Below, piece by piece: positions 1-10,053 of a stretch of DNA of 22,500 bases. Each line of letters starts with the position of its first letter. Within the stretch, counting starts at the first letter, position 1. The translations under genes were made by a program, and so were the position numbers. Source of the stretch: Trachelipus rathkii (lineage: Eukaryota > Arthropoda > Malacostraca > Isopoda > Trachelipodidae); the NCBI GenBank assembly GCA_015478945.1, contig JABUQX010023027.1:1-22500 (forward strand), given 5' to 3'. Under the pieces are notes generated by a model that did no database searches, had not been told where the DNA came from, and saw only the letters and a program-made list of their open reading frames with translations.

Positions 1-155
1 CAATAAAGGCATAATATTCTTTAATCCATTTTTTTCCAAAATAAATCAGCAAGATATTGAACTTGTTTCCATTTTTTATATAAGTAACAGTCTTTATCTT
101 GAAAATAATCCTGGATAAAATGTTATACTGCCTTTAAAAGTTAGTAGATGATTGG
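1..155 (-). pseudogene. BEL/Pao integrase C-terminal (DUF5641-type) fragment
   Basis: Following NHLLTFKG, the minus strand gives FYPGLF and, one frame over, QDKDCYLYKKWKQVQYLADL then FW, a hallmark of the DUF5641-type C-terminal domain of Pao integrases. At a seven-base T run (29-35, poly-A on the coding strand) the frame shifts once more and WIKEYYAF continues to the window edge. This single-base homopolymer error could be a mutation or a sequencing error. The domain is cut by the window, so its true end is unknown. Confidence 0.82.
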
Positions 156-377
156 TGTTAAAGCTTCTAAGTTCTCTATTTCGTTGGAAACTTCTGTTAT
201 CGGGCGGTTATTTATAATGAATTCTATTTCAAAAAGCAAAGTGTTCAAGTTATCATCTGTCAATATTATTGGTTGTTCTAAGAATGAAGCTAGCAATATG
301 TTTCTTACAGTTCTAATATGTCTTACAGAATGACCTCCTTTGTTTGTAAGAGGAGTGAATGGAGTTGGAATATCCAC
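141..377 (-). pseudogene. BEL/Pao integrase core, C-terminal segment; catalytic Glu lost
   Basis: The frame reads NKGGHSVRHIRTVRNILLAS, then LTDDNLNTLLFEIEFIINN, RPIT and EALTP, the usual end of the BEL/Pao integrase core. The family motif here is GG-V-W-E-R, with Glu completing the DDE triad. This copy has GG-H-S-V-R, so Val (codon GTA, one base from GAA) sits at the Glu position. The frame closes right after ALTP at TAA 141-143. In another frame NHLLTFKG follows directly, as expected of the family, so a one-base shift lies near 155. Confidence 0.86.
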
Positions 378-607
378 TGTATTCCTTTTTGCATTTCTAA
401 TTTATTTACTTGCTTATTATTCCAATCTTTAATTTGTTCATTCAAATCTTTATTAGCTTTTGCAATATTTGTTCCATTATCTGATCGGATCAATTTCACA
501 TTACCTCTGCGGCTTATAGATCTTCTGATAGCATTGAAAAAGGCATCAGTATCAAATGAATGTAACATTTTTTAAATGCATTGCTCAGCTACTTAAACAT
601 GAGAATA
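323..607 (-). pseudogene. BEL/Pao integrase catalytic core, middle segment
   Basis: In the frame starting near 568 the segment FDTDAFFNAIRRSISRRG leads to LIRSDNGTN, which carries the second catalytic Asp of the DDE triad, then NEQIKDWNN and GIQWIF. Just before it (569-605), GLIFSCLSS and AMHLK are readable in another frame with an in-frame TGA at 585-587 where the family usually has Arg. A one-base shift in an A run near 570-576 joins the two. After QWIF (about 370) the frame shifts again. The role would be integration of cDNA into chromosomes; this copy cannot encode it. Confidence 0.87.
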
Positions 608-1106
608 TTAATCCATATCTTTTTCTCTTACTTTACCTCTTCCTCTTATAACAAGAAATGGACCAAAGGCGTCTATCCCAATGCTCATAAAGGGAGATAT
701 GTCACATTCAAGTCTATCACTGGGCAAATCTCCCATTAACTGTCGAGTTGGCCTTGTGTTCAGCTTTCTACAAATTATACAATCTTTCAGAATCTTATTA
801 ATAATTCTGTTTGCTCCAATGATGTAGCCCTTTTCTCTCCAAGCATTTAAAACTGTTTGTTTTCCCAAATGTCCATTAATTCCATAGAAATATCTTATTA
901 TAAGCACTGTGATATGACTATTTGGCAAAATAATTGGATGTTTAAAACCATATGGTATATCATTCAGGTTTTTATTCCTTCCACCTACTCTTATAATTTC
1001 TTTATCATCTAAGAATGGTTAGAATTTAGCTAAAATGTGTCTTTTTGGTAAAGTTTCTTTCTTTTTTATTTTGTATTTAATATCATGGAACTCCTTATTT
1101 TGTATA
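608..1106 (-). pseudogene. BEL/Pao integrase linker, zinc-binding domain and first core segment
   Basis: One reading frame runs from about 1106 to the stop at 608, broken by a TAA at 1019-1021 just before PFLDDKEIIRVGGR. The linker pattern (LDD then RVGGR then KHPIILP) is characteristic of BEL/Pao. The zinc domain keeps one His (in NGHLGKQ) and both Cys (CIICRK), but the other expected His is Tyr (in RYFYGI), so metal binding is doubtful. The segment ends soon after SIGIDAFGPF, which carries the first catalytic Asp. The open part after the TAA has no ATG; it merely follows the stop. A further shift near 1105 separates it from the preceding linker, where GSLIITELKNAEK is visible in another frame. 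Domain identity is secure; it is non-functional. Confidence 0.88.
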
Positions 1107-1211
1107 TATTTGTATGTTTTTTTCTGCATTTTTTAACTCTGTGATTATCAAAGAACCTTTACTCCAATTTTTCTAATGCAAACCTTCTTTAACATAAAAT
1201 CCATGCTACTT

Positions 1212-1905
1212 TTACTTTAGTTTCATCCAGTCTGAAACAGAATGTATCAGCTTGTCTGTTGCACTTTCTTGTAATTGTGTGGCTATGACAGGTTTATTTT
1301 TTATAATTTTCTCATTTTCATCACCTAATTTATGCTCCATATTTTGCTCTGGCAAATGAAGTTTGTCTTTATACAAAAATTCTGGACCTGTACTCTTTTG
1401 TTTGTTATTGAAAAATTCATTAACAGATAAACCTTTACTTGATATGTCTGCTATATTCAGCTTGCCTGGTACATAATTCCACAGACTTGTATTTGTTTGT
1501 GATTTTATATGACACACTCTATTGTGGACAAATCTTTTAAATCTTTTTGACTCATTTTTTATATATTGCAAAACAATGAGACTATCAGTCCAAAAATATT
1601 TTTTATTTATGTTCATGTCTAATTCATCCTTTAAAATTTGGTGGATGTTAACTGCCAATTTTGCTGCACTCAATTCAATTCTAGGAATAGTTAACATCAA
1701 ATTTTTGTTTAATGGTATTAATCTAGTTTTGGATAATACCAATGAACAATGAACCTCATCATTCTCTCCAATAAATCTTATGTATACTACAGCAGCATAT
1801 GCAAATTGTGAACCATCCGAGAAATAATGCAGCTCTATACTCTTATACTTTAAGCAATTTGGATTATAACGTCTACCGATATAGAACTTATTCAACTTAT
1901 GAACG
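1212..1905 (-). pseudogene. BEL/Pao pol fragment: RNase H domain, frame still open
   Basis: About 230 codons are open with no internal stop. The domain would degrade RNA in RNA/DNA hybrids during reverse transcription. Numbering from the TTG at 1893-1895, the expected acidic residues are all present: Asp27 in HYFSDGSQ, Glu74 in IPRIELSAAK, Asp104 in YFWTDSLIVL and Asp150 in NIADISSKG. FVHNRV and YVPGKLN are also typical of Pao-type RNase H. There is no real start codon because the frame is the middle of a polyprotein. Similarity begins near DHVHKLNKF (about 1910) and DNA upstream is AT-rich noise, so reverse transcriptase is cut off. It ends at TAA 1212-1214, where the family continues into the integrase linker, with TAG codons just after. 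I call it a pseudogene fragment, although the domain itself looks undamaged. Confidence 0.9.
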
Positions 1906-2140
1906 TGATCTACGAAGATTAAATAACGCTTATTTATATATCTGATTTTATTTGATCATCAGTAATAAACTAATATAATAAATAAATAATTACTAAATCC
2001 TTCAGATACGTCTTCACGCGCTAATCGAGTTACTATCCGTGGTCATGATTTCAAAACTGAACTCTGAATACATCTTACCCTACATATAATAACTAAATGA
2101 GACATATAATATACTACCTTGTAACATAATTTTTAATCTC
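1906..2140. other. Gene-free junction between retroelement break and inverted repeat
   Basis: I see no coding signal. It contains AT-moderate sequence with no clear counterpart in the region just right of 15325. It is therefore the unique flank between the truncated BEL/Pao copy and the outer limit of the left palindrome arm. Confidence 0.4.
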
Positions 2141-2279
2141 CCAACGTCCAAGCTATGACTGTGGAGATAAATTAATTATAATTATTTATTTCAATTAACT
2201 ATGAATATATAAATAATTATAATAGTAGATGAATTGAAATTTGAGATTAAACCATGATTTACACTGCAGGTTTTAGCAA

Positions 2280-2580
2280 TAGAACTCATTTATAATGATT
2301 TGAAATATAATACATTAATAATTAAATAATTAAATATATAATTAAATATAATTAACATATATATAATATATATATAATAATATATAAATAATAAAAATAT
2401 ATAATAATAATATAATTAATAATTAATAATAATATAAAAATAATAATAGAAAATATTAATTATACTAATAATATATAATAATATATCATAATAATATAAT
2501 CCTAATAATAAAAATAATAATGAATAAATATATAATATATTAAATATTTAATAATAATCATATATTAATATCTTTATCAT
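2280..2580. repeat. AT-only low-complexity tract
   Basis: Almost exclusively A and T, with mixed TA, TAA and AATAT units. The mirrored outer part of the right arm (14930-15240) is similarly AT-only. No genes. Confidence 0.75.
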
Positions 2581-2917
2581 AAATTCAAATTTCAATAGAA
2601 TGGCATAAAATATTATATGAATTTAGTTGTTGTTGTTGTATCTTATATGTATGTATTATTTTTTTTTATGACTAATTTAGTATACGGTTTAACTCTATAT
2701 ATTTTATTTCCTTTCTAGAGTTCTATCCTACATTCAGGCGGAAGATTTTATTATAGGGGTAATTTATATTTATATTTATATCTTTTTAATTAATAGATAA
2801 TATAATTAGCAAATGTAACTGTAATACAGTTTTTACTATTATTATATACTATTAACATTAATAAGTATTAATTAATTAAATATTAGTATAATATAATTAA
2901 ATATGCAAAAATATATT

Positions 2918-2996
2918 AGAGAAGAGAGAGAGAAGAGAGCAGAGATTTTTTGTCTGCGTGGCGCAGCCATTTTCGAGTCAGTTACTTGCTTATTTT
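2918..2996 (+). repeat. GA-rich block plus conserved core, outer palindrome marker
   Basis: GAGAGAAGAGAG followed by TTTTGTCTGCGTGGCGCAGC and GTTACTTGCT. The reverse complement of 14835-14910 gives the same order (GA tract, TTTTGTCTGCGTG, GCGCAGC, TTTCGAG, CAGTTACTTGCT) with a few indels. It is one of the few complex sequences in the outer arms and so a strong proof of their homology. Confidence 0.85.
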
Positions 2997-2999
2997 AAA

Positions 3000-4258
3000 A
3001 AAGGTTAGCGAACACACTATGTATTAAACGCATTATAATATGAATTTAATTAATTAGCCTTTTTAATATATTTTATAATACTTATAATACTTTATTAATA
3101 TTAATATATAATAAATATGAATATGAATATTTTCAAATAAAATAATAATTAATAATTAATAAATAATAATCATTTATCAATTAATAATATATCAATAATC
3201 AATTATATAATATAATAAAATATTTAAATTTAATATTGATAGATTTATTTATTTATCTTTAGAAGTATTATTAAAAGTGTATTATTATTACTACTTAACT
3301 TGTAATATATTATCGTGTGTCGTTCTCTATGTGTCAGTCACAAGATAGTGAGGGTTTTCTGTGTATATCTTATATAATCTTCGTCTTTCTCTTCGGTGTC
3401 AGTAATCGTTTGGTGTATTTATGTTCTTATTATATCTATGCTAATAAAAGTATTTCTTTATTTTATTTATTAGTAATCTAGTATTACAGTATTTATTTAG
3501 TTCTTTATGCTTATATTATCTATGGGTAAATATATTTAAAACATTTTAAGAATTGTGTGGGTAAACTATGTTATGTTCAAGTTTATATGTCTGTTATACT
3601 ATATTATAATTTATTTACTATAAACATATATAATCGGTTATTATGATACATATATATTATACTGGTATCCTAAATATGTTAAAGATCTTTATAATATATT
3701 GTTTTCAAATTTAAGTAATGTTTTTCATGTTTTATTTTTATTATTCTTATATATTATTTATGTAATTATTTTTTTTATATAATGTACTAATATATCATAT
3801 TATATTTTTTAATCTATAATTCTATATTCTATAAGTATTTTGTATATAATATATACTATGATAACTTTTTGTCTTGTTTTAGTTATTAATAGCTTTGGTA
3901 AATCATAATTCTGGTATAATTAATCCTAATGAAATAATGTTCCTGAAATCTAATCAAAGTTATTATGTTTCTTACCAATTTCTGTTATCTTAATAATCTT
4001 ATTCATCGTTGCCATTTTTTTTTTCTTTATTAATTAATTATTATTATTAATTTGATTTATTGCATTTCTTAACTATAGCTGATAAACCCTCACATATTAT
4101 ATTTAATTATATATTATTATTTTATCATATTATTTATTATTTAATTATTATAATTCTTATTATTTTATTTATTATTATATATTATTATTATATTTTTTAT
4201 TTATTTAATATATTATATTTTATTATTTATTTTATATATATTTAATTTATTCTATTAT

Positions 4259-4289
<31 letters not shown>

Positions 4290-5680
4290 TAAGTTATATA
4301 CTCTATATTAAAATCTGTCATTTATAGTAATATTAATTTATAGATGGATATGGGTAAATTATTTATCATCATTGATTACACATGGAGTGTACTTTATATT
4401 TCGATGACTTAATGTTACTGTTTATTTGATTTATATATTTATTTTACTATTCTTATTTTTATTGCATGATTTGTTTTAATGAAAAATTTTCCAACTGTTT
4501 ACTGTTTTTTATAGATTTTAATTTGTAATATAATTATTTTATATTTATTATTATTAATTATTATTATTGATTATATTATTATTTATTATTTTTATTTTAT
4601 TTTATTATTATTATTATTATATTTTATTATTTATAATAATTAGATGAAATATAGAGTTACTCGATAACAATATTTTAAATCACGATTTTTATTAAATTAT
4701 ATTTATTGGACTATTCTTTAATTAGTTTCTTTATAATAATCATAAATATTAGTACAATACTTCTACTTCGATAAAATGATGATCTGTCTAAGAAGTTCAA
4801 ACGGACAATGGTTCGGAATTTAAAAATCAGTTAGTGTATATTTATTTCATAAGTAAATATAATATTAAAAAACTTTTGGCATCTCGAATAAAAATTATTT
4901 TCATATAGGAATTTAATTAAAAGAAATTCTTCATACGTTTATATATATATATAATAATATACTAATCAACTATATAAATATACTACACTACTCACACACT
5001 ACACCATACTATATATATAACTCACAATCAAATATATAATAATATAATAATCAAATATACATCATCATAATTAATAATAATAATACACAAATCACCTGAA
5101 AACTGACTCAATCAAATTACAACACTAATAATATAATAATAATAATAATAATGTATATATTATAAGTATATAATCACAAAAAACACATATACACATTTTT
5201 AATAATCATAATACATAACACTGGCAGGATAATTGTCATATGATTATAATGATTATTTAAACAAAGATTAATAATAATAATATATAATATATAACCACAA
5301 TATATATATATATAATCGTAATATAATAATATATATAATATAATCAATGTAAGTTACCATTAATAGATATTTTTATCTTATATAATGGGGTGCAATTTAG
5401 AAATTCCTTACACAATACAAATAATAATATATAGATATATCATATATATCATAATAATAATAAAAATAAACCAAATTATTATTTATTAAAAGTTCACAAT
5501 AATCGACTTATTATATATTAAATCATTAAAACATGGATGAATAAATAATCACATAAACACACTCCCTAAAACTTACCCTTAATAACTATAATCATTTCAC
5601 TCTGAATAATACATTTACAAATTTGTATACATTTATACATGTTAAATATTAATACTCAAGGGAATACTACAGTAACATAT
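3000..5680. other. Long gene-free AT-rich stretch with ATT/TAA microsatellites
   Basis: Only short scraps of complex sequence interrupt it (3330-3420, 3890-4010, 4360-4400, 4770-4840, 5215-5250). ATT-type repeats are dense at 4020-4250 and 4500-4640, and pure (TA)n lies at 4258-4285. The mirrored part of the right arm is only about 0.9 kb, so this stretch is either expanded or holds insertions. The one open frame (4060-4245) is an Ile/Tyr/Phe-rich artefact of ATT repeats. Confidence 0.7.
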
Positions 5681-5929
5681 TTTAAATGGGAAAATCCAAC
5701 TCTGATATATCGGGGATCTGGAAATTCATACGATCAACTATCATTAGGGTAACCTGTTCTAGTTTTATTACGACAGTATCATAGAACTTCATTTTATACT
5801 TATCTATATGAAATCAATAATAGGGCATAAAAGGTATTCTATATTAATTTAGCTCTCAGGATTATATTAATATAATTGAGATATTAATATGATTGGAATA
5901 GCCAGTGTGTAAGTATTTGGAATAAGTGG

Positions 5930-6080
5930 AGGGCTAAATCGGTAAGATGAAATAAGGGTTGGTGAGGTGAGTAGCCTATAGTATACTATGGCCAAGTGAG
6001 TGGTGCACAAGTGGAATAAGTGAGTGCAATAAACTAATAATTAGTTAGCCCTAACTGAGTGCCACTTTTTTCAGCTTTAT
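5930..6080 (+). repeat. Degenerate GTGAGTG/GTGCC repeats, mirror of GGCACT repeats
   Basis: Short motifs such as AAGTGAGTGGTGCACAAG and AGTGAGTGC recur here, then TTAGCCCTAACTGAGTGCCAC. They correspond in reverse complement to the TTGGCACTCA decamer repeats at 13635-13725. Confidence 0.6.
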
Positions 6081-6589
6081 ACTCTATACATAAATCAATA
6101 AATCCTGGTAACTTAAATGATATATAAGAACCTCAAATTATTAGAGTTGTCTACACTCCTCCATAGGATCTATATAATGAAGGTGATGCAGTGGCTGAAG
6201 TTAGTAATGCGATTGTGAGTTTGGTATTAACTTATAGAGTACCAGCTTGCTTGGATGCTTCTACTATAGTTAGTCTTTGTTTCTACTATTGTCCACTTTA
6301 TAGTAATAATTATATATACACTATATATATATATTATATATCTTGGCTAAACAATTTGAAACTTGTAATTATATAATTATGACATAGAAGAGATATTAGA
6401 TTATATACTATGGTTTGACCTGTATGGTATAAATAATACCTTGAGCAATTACTATTAATTGATCATAGTATATACTATTCATGAATTATACAGAATAACT
6501 ATAAACTTATCTCTATCTTTCGAGTGATAGTACGTCCTGATATCTCTGGACGAAAGTTATTTATGAGAAACTTGTAGATAATACTTTGC

Positions 6590-6880
6590 ACACTTATCTT
6601 GTGCAGCAGCAGTATCCTACATCAACATACGATCCGTTATACGACCTTTACACAACACTTGACACCGCTTATGACATTATAATGACAAACATTGAGGACG
6701 CTTGTCCAGCACTTACAACTCGCTCCATAGACAACTTTACATTAAGCCATTATTACACTTGACCACTACACCACCGCACACATCCGAAGGGTACAACTTA
6801 CTCGGCTACACACCCACAATACAACCAAGAAATAACATCTTACATCTTAATGTACTTAAACTACATTAACTAGATACTTA
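6590..6880 (+). repeat. CA-rich degenerate segment mirrored by the GT-rich block at 13090-13320
   Basis: Complex but CA-biased sequence. The segment AGCACTTACA, then CCATAGACA and ACATTAA (6708-6750), matches the reverse complement of 13186-13223. No open frame is supported. Confidence 0.6.
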
Positions 6881-6881
6881 T

Positions 6882-6990
6882 TGATGCCATCAACTTTGAT
6901 GCCTCAACATCTTGAATAGCATCAGCTATTCATTACACAATAGATCAGCATTGATTGCCTCAACTTATGGAAGGTTCATAATCTTTAGTG
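6882..6990 (+). repeat. GATGCCTCAACTTTGATGCC repeats (left arm copy)
   Basis: Repeats of GATGCC and CAACTTTGATGCCTCAAC, followed by ATTGCCTCAACTTATGGAAG. Their reverse complement is the CATCAAAGTTGAGG cluster of the right arm. Confidence 0.6.
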
Positions 6991-7167
6991 CACAACATAG
7001 ACCAAGTAACTTAATGGACGTCTCTTTGATAACTGAAATGCTCATACTTGAGACATAAGTAATAAGTTCATGTATTGTACTTTTCTAACTTTTCTAGTGT
7101 ATAATATCTATGACCCTCTGGCATGGAGCAAAATTGTAATCATTGATTTGTGGTCACTTACGCTTCA

Positions 7168-7370
7168 TAAGCTGACACCACAGGCACGCGCAAGCCCCTC
7201 CCCGCAAAGGATGGAGGCCACCGCCGTCCCTGCACCAGCTGTGGCCCGCGCGTCTCCCAGTCCGCTCGCCCGTGCGCTGCCCGCAGGCAATTAATCTTCC
7301 CCGGCGTGACCCTCCATTATCCTTCCGACCGTCGTGCGCCCGCAGGCGCAGATTATTCTTACATGAAAAT
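7168..7370 (+). other. GC-rich pocket in the left arm
   Basis: GC-rich, CpG-bearing sequence inside very AT-rich DNA. It starts with AAGCTGACACCACAGGCACG and AAGCCCCTCCCC, then CAAAGGATGGAGGCC. GCCCGCAGGC occurs twice (near 7278 and 7338), each followed by an AATTAAT/GATTATT tail, so the end is a short duplication. The same order is found in reverse complement at 12675-12880. The open frame 7070-7294 crosses it, but its composition and lack of recognisable motifs do not support a protein. Confidence 0.65.
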
Positions 7371-7904
7371 ATATTATCATTTTCTATGAGTTCGGAGTCA
7401 TCTTATTTCTAACCTTAAACGTTTTTATTACAAATCATTTTCCGCCGAAACTAAACTGTAAATCTCCATTTCAGACATCTTTTATACTTTTTACTTAATT
7501 CTTTTTATTAACTGCTTTACTTATTGTAAATTTTTAACCCTAATCTGTATGGCATGTAAGTATAGAAAATATTCCCAGTTTTCTTATCTATGTGTAAGGT
7601 TCGCTGTTTTAGTTGTTCTACTACATGCACCACAGTTTCTTATCTAAAAACTTTAACATTACATCCTAAAGTAGTAGACTCATGTAAATGCAATAGACAT
7701 GCGTGTTGACATCGCTACTCATCACCTTTCTTAAGCTGGATGTGTAAGGGTACTTCGTCTGCCTTTTAGAGCTGCTCTCATAAAACCTGAGCCCGCGTCA
7801 CTCGTTTTCCCCACATAGTATCATCTTTACTCTGTCCAGCTCTCTAATCACATACCATATAATTAAATTGACTACATACTTATGCAGTAATAATCAGTAA
7901 TATC

Positions 7905-8360
7905 GAAATAGAGGTGCTTACATTGGCAACAAAGGGTTAATGTATGCTTTTGTTTTACTGGTCTTTACTGCTATTATAACTCATGTTTTACTCTGGCCTT
8001 TCTAACTCATATGTTTTTACTTGTTTAACTATATATCTAGTTTTAATTTTACATACATTAAACAGTAAATCAGTAAATCATCATTACTAAATCAAGTATC
8101 AGTATCTAGTAAAAACATGATTTAAAATCAAGAATGTTGAGTCTTTTTCCACTTCATATATTTACTGTTAACTCTCTATTTTTTTAATCATTACCTATCC
8201 TTAAAACATGTAATTCAATAGGGTTTCTACTATTAGCATAAAGGGATTTAGTAAAGTCCTTATTGTTTTTCTGTTTTATCTGCTTTAAGCTCATAGTTTT
8301 TACTGCTTTAATTCATGTCTTTACTGCTTAACTCACGCTTACTGCTTTAATCTCATATAT
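7905..8360 (+). repeat. Minisatellite of TTTACTGCTTTAACTCATG-type units (left arm)
   Basis: About 20-nt degenerate units (TTTACTGCTTTAA, AACTCATG, TTTTACTGGTC) recur at 7960-8035, 8060-8130 and 8275-8360. The mirror partner is 11848-12440. Units are heavily diverged by indels. Confidence 0.65.
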
Positions 8361-8509
8361 TTATTTACAATTATTGTGTTTTCTTTTATATTATTTTTGT
8401 TGTTGTCATTTGGTCATTACTTTTATCTATTATTTTTATTTATTTAGATATTTTTTTTATAATTATACTTAGTGTTTTTAACTTCATGCCTATTGTTTTA
8501 TTTATAGCC

Positions 8510-8586
8510 ACTCATCACACACAATCACAAACAACCACACACACACATCACAACACCACACACCCATCACCCTCACACACACACAC
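8510..8586 (+). repeat. Imperfect (CA)n microsatellite
   Basis: CACACA with interruptions, preceded by ATGCCTATTG. Its mirror is the GT tract at 11599-11684, followed there by CAATAGGCAT, the exact reverse complement. Confidence 0.8.
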
Positions 8587-8859
8587 TTTTATTATATGTG
8601 AAATTCCTACACCACTTGTGTCAATGAATATATTGAACTTTTTAATGTTTTAATATACCACGCTATAATTATTAGTATCATTTATATTTACTCTCATATC
8701 AAATCTATACTAAATTATTTTCAAAGTTTTTAAAACTTCTATAAATAGAATCAATATTTATCTTTGAATCCAATAGAATTTATTATTAATCTGTTAATCT
8801 TTTGTTTTAAATCTTTTATAAAAACTATCAGTTTATATAATTTATTATTTACCTAGAAT

Positions 8860-9857
8860 TTTATGAAATTTTATTATTGGGATTTTTCCATTATTCTTAC
8901 TTACATTAAAGCAAAAATCTAGTGCCATCAGTAAGGGCCGCCTCCCTAGCACTCGTATGTTATCCTCTATCATCCAAGCTCTTGCTCAACGTTTTGTTCT
9001 ACTTTGACATTACTGCTTTACATCATTTTAGCCATGTAATATCAGTATTATAAAATGACAAAATTACAGTTCTTATTTTGTAACCTTTTTAATTTGGGAC
9101 TCATCATTCTAAGTTTTTATTTAAAATACATTAGTTTTATACATTTATTTATTTCATTTTAAAACATTTATGGGGTAAAAACACTTTTAAAAGTTTTTAA
9201 ATTAATTCGGAATTTTTCTTTTAATTAATTATATTATTTACTATGTACTATTGAAATCATCACGAGAAAATATCAACAAACAACTACCGCACATCCTTAC
9301 AGATCGAAATGACCTCTATCTGTTAATGTGTTGAAATACACTACTTCTAGGTCCTAAATTTTAGTGATAATCCTTTTTTGGTATCGTTCGGGAGTCAGAT
9401 TGGACTAATTCCAGGTCAAACTATAATTTCCAACTGAACCCTTGTTTCGTATCAATGTGGGTGGCAATAATACTCGATTAGGTACTTAATTTAGGCCTAA
9501 AATTTAATAGCGTATAAGTCCTTTTTTTGTTATCCCCAGGCTGATTTTAAGCCTAATATACATAAGGTATATCAACGGTATATTCCCAGTATAGAAAGAA
9601 TCGAGAATCAATGTTATTATTATTTTTATAAATTATTTCCAATGAAACATGCTGGATCGGTAAGATCCTTTACGCAGGTAAAGAAGGAAATGTTTCCTTT
9701 CTTGTGAGTGGACGGAGTAATTCTACTTTATCTTCTATATATGACACTTCGTTATAGTGGAGTGGTCGGAAATTTATTTTTCCTTTTTGGGTTTTAGGTA
9801 TGTAAAAACTGGTTTTTTCATATCCTGAGCCTGGGTTCGTTTATTTAAACTCTTAAC
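8860..9857 (+). other. Inner left arm, complex sequence, no gene recognised
   Basis: This is the best-preserved complex part of the left arm. It pairs with 10385-11400 in reverse complement. Shared blocks include ACGTTTTGTTCTA, ATCACGAGA, CTTACAGAT, GACCTCTATCTG, TAGGCCTAAA, GATCGGTAAGATC, CATATCCTGAGCC and GGGTTCGTTTATTTAAACTC. No reading frame of more than about 60 codons is supported on either strand. Confidence 0.7.
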
Positions 9858-9944
9858 ATACACTTACTAAAATATTTATTAAGAAAGTAATACATAATAA
9901 CGTAAAATAATACTTTACTAATAATTAGAAATTTTAATAATAAT

Positions 9945-10007
9945 ATTATTCATTACAATATATATAATATAATATATATATATATATATATATTTATATT
10001 ATATATA

Positions 10008-10053
<46 letters not shown>

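Larger units (their letters stand above)
1..1905 (-). mobile_element. Truncated, decayed BEL/Pao LTR retrotransposon (pol 3' half)
   Basis: Read on the minus strand, the order is RNase H, integrase zinc-binding domain, integrase core and DUF5641-type C-terminal domain, which is the order of the 3' half of BEL/Pao pol. Recognisable motifs are VPGKLNIAD (RNase H), IIRVGGR and CIICRK (linker and zinc domain), SIGIDAFGPF and RSDNGTN (integrase core), INNRPIT, and KQVQYLADLFW (C-terminal domain). Homology ends upstream near 1905, so gag, protease and reverse transcriptase are missing. The downstream end, with any 3' LTR, lies beyond position 1. Several one-base shifts and stops break the frame. 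It is a dead copy. Family assignment is confident; subfamily is not attempted. Confidence 0.93.

Noticed and set aside
148..575. Plus-strand open frames at 148-333 and 318-575
   Set aside because: They are opposite-strand shadows of the BEL/Pao integrase.
4060..4245. 61-codon frame, very hydrophobic
   Set aside because: Translation of ATT and TA microsatellite.
7070..7294. 74-codon plus-strand frame with a Pro/Ala-rich end
   Set aside because: It runs through the left GC pocket, has no recognisable domain, and its mirrored copy is not open in the matching frame.
7905..8360. CRISPR-like array of short repeats
   Set aside because: Repeats are degenerate and contiguous, without constant-length unique spacers, and the context is an animal-type genome with no cas genes.
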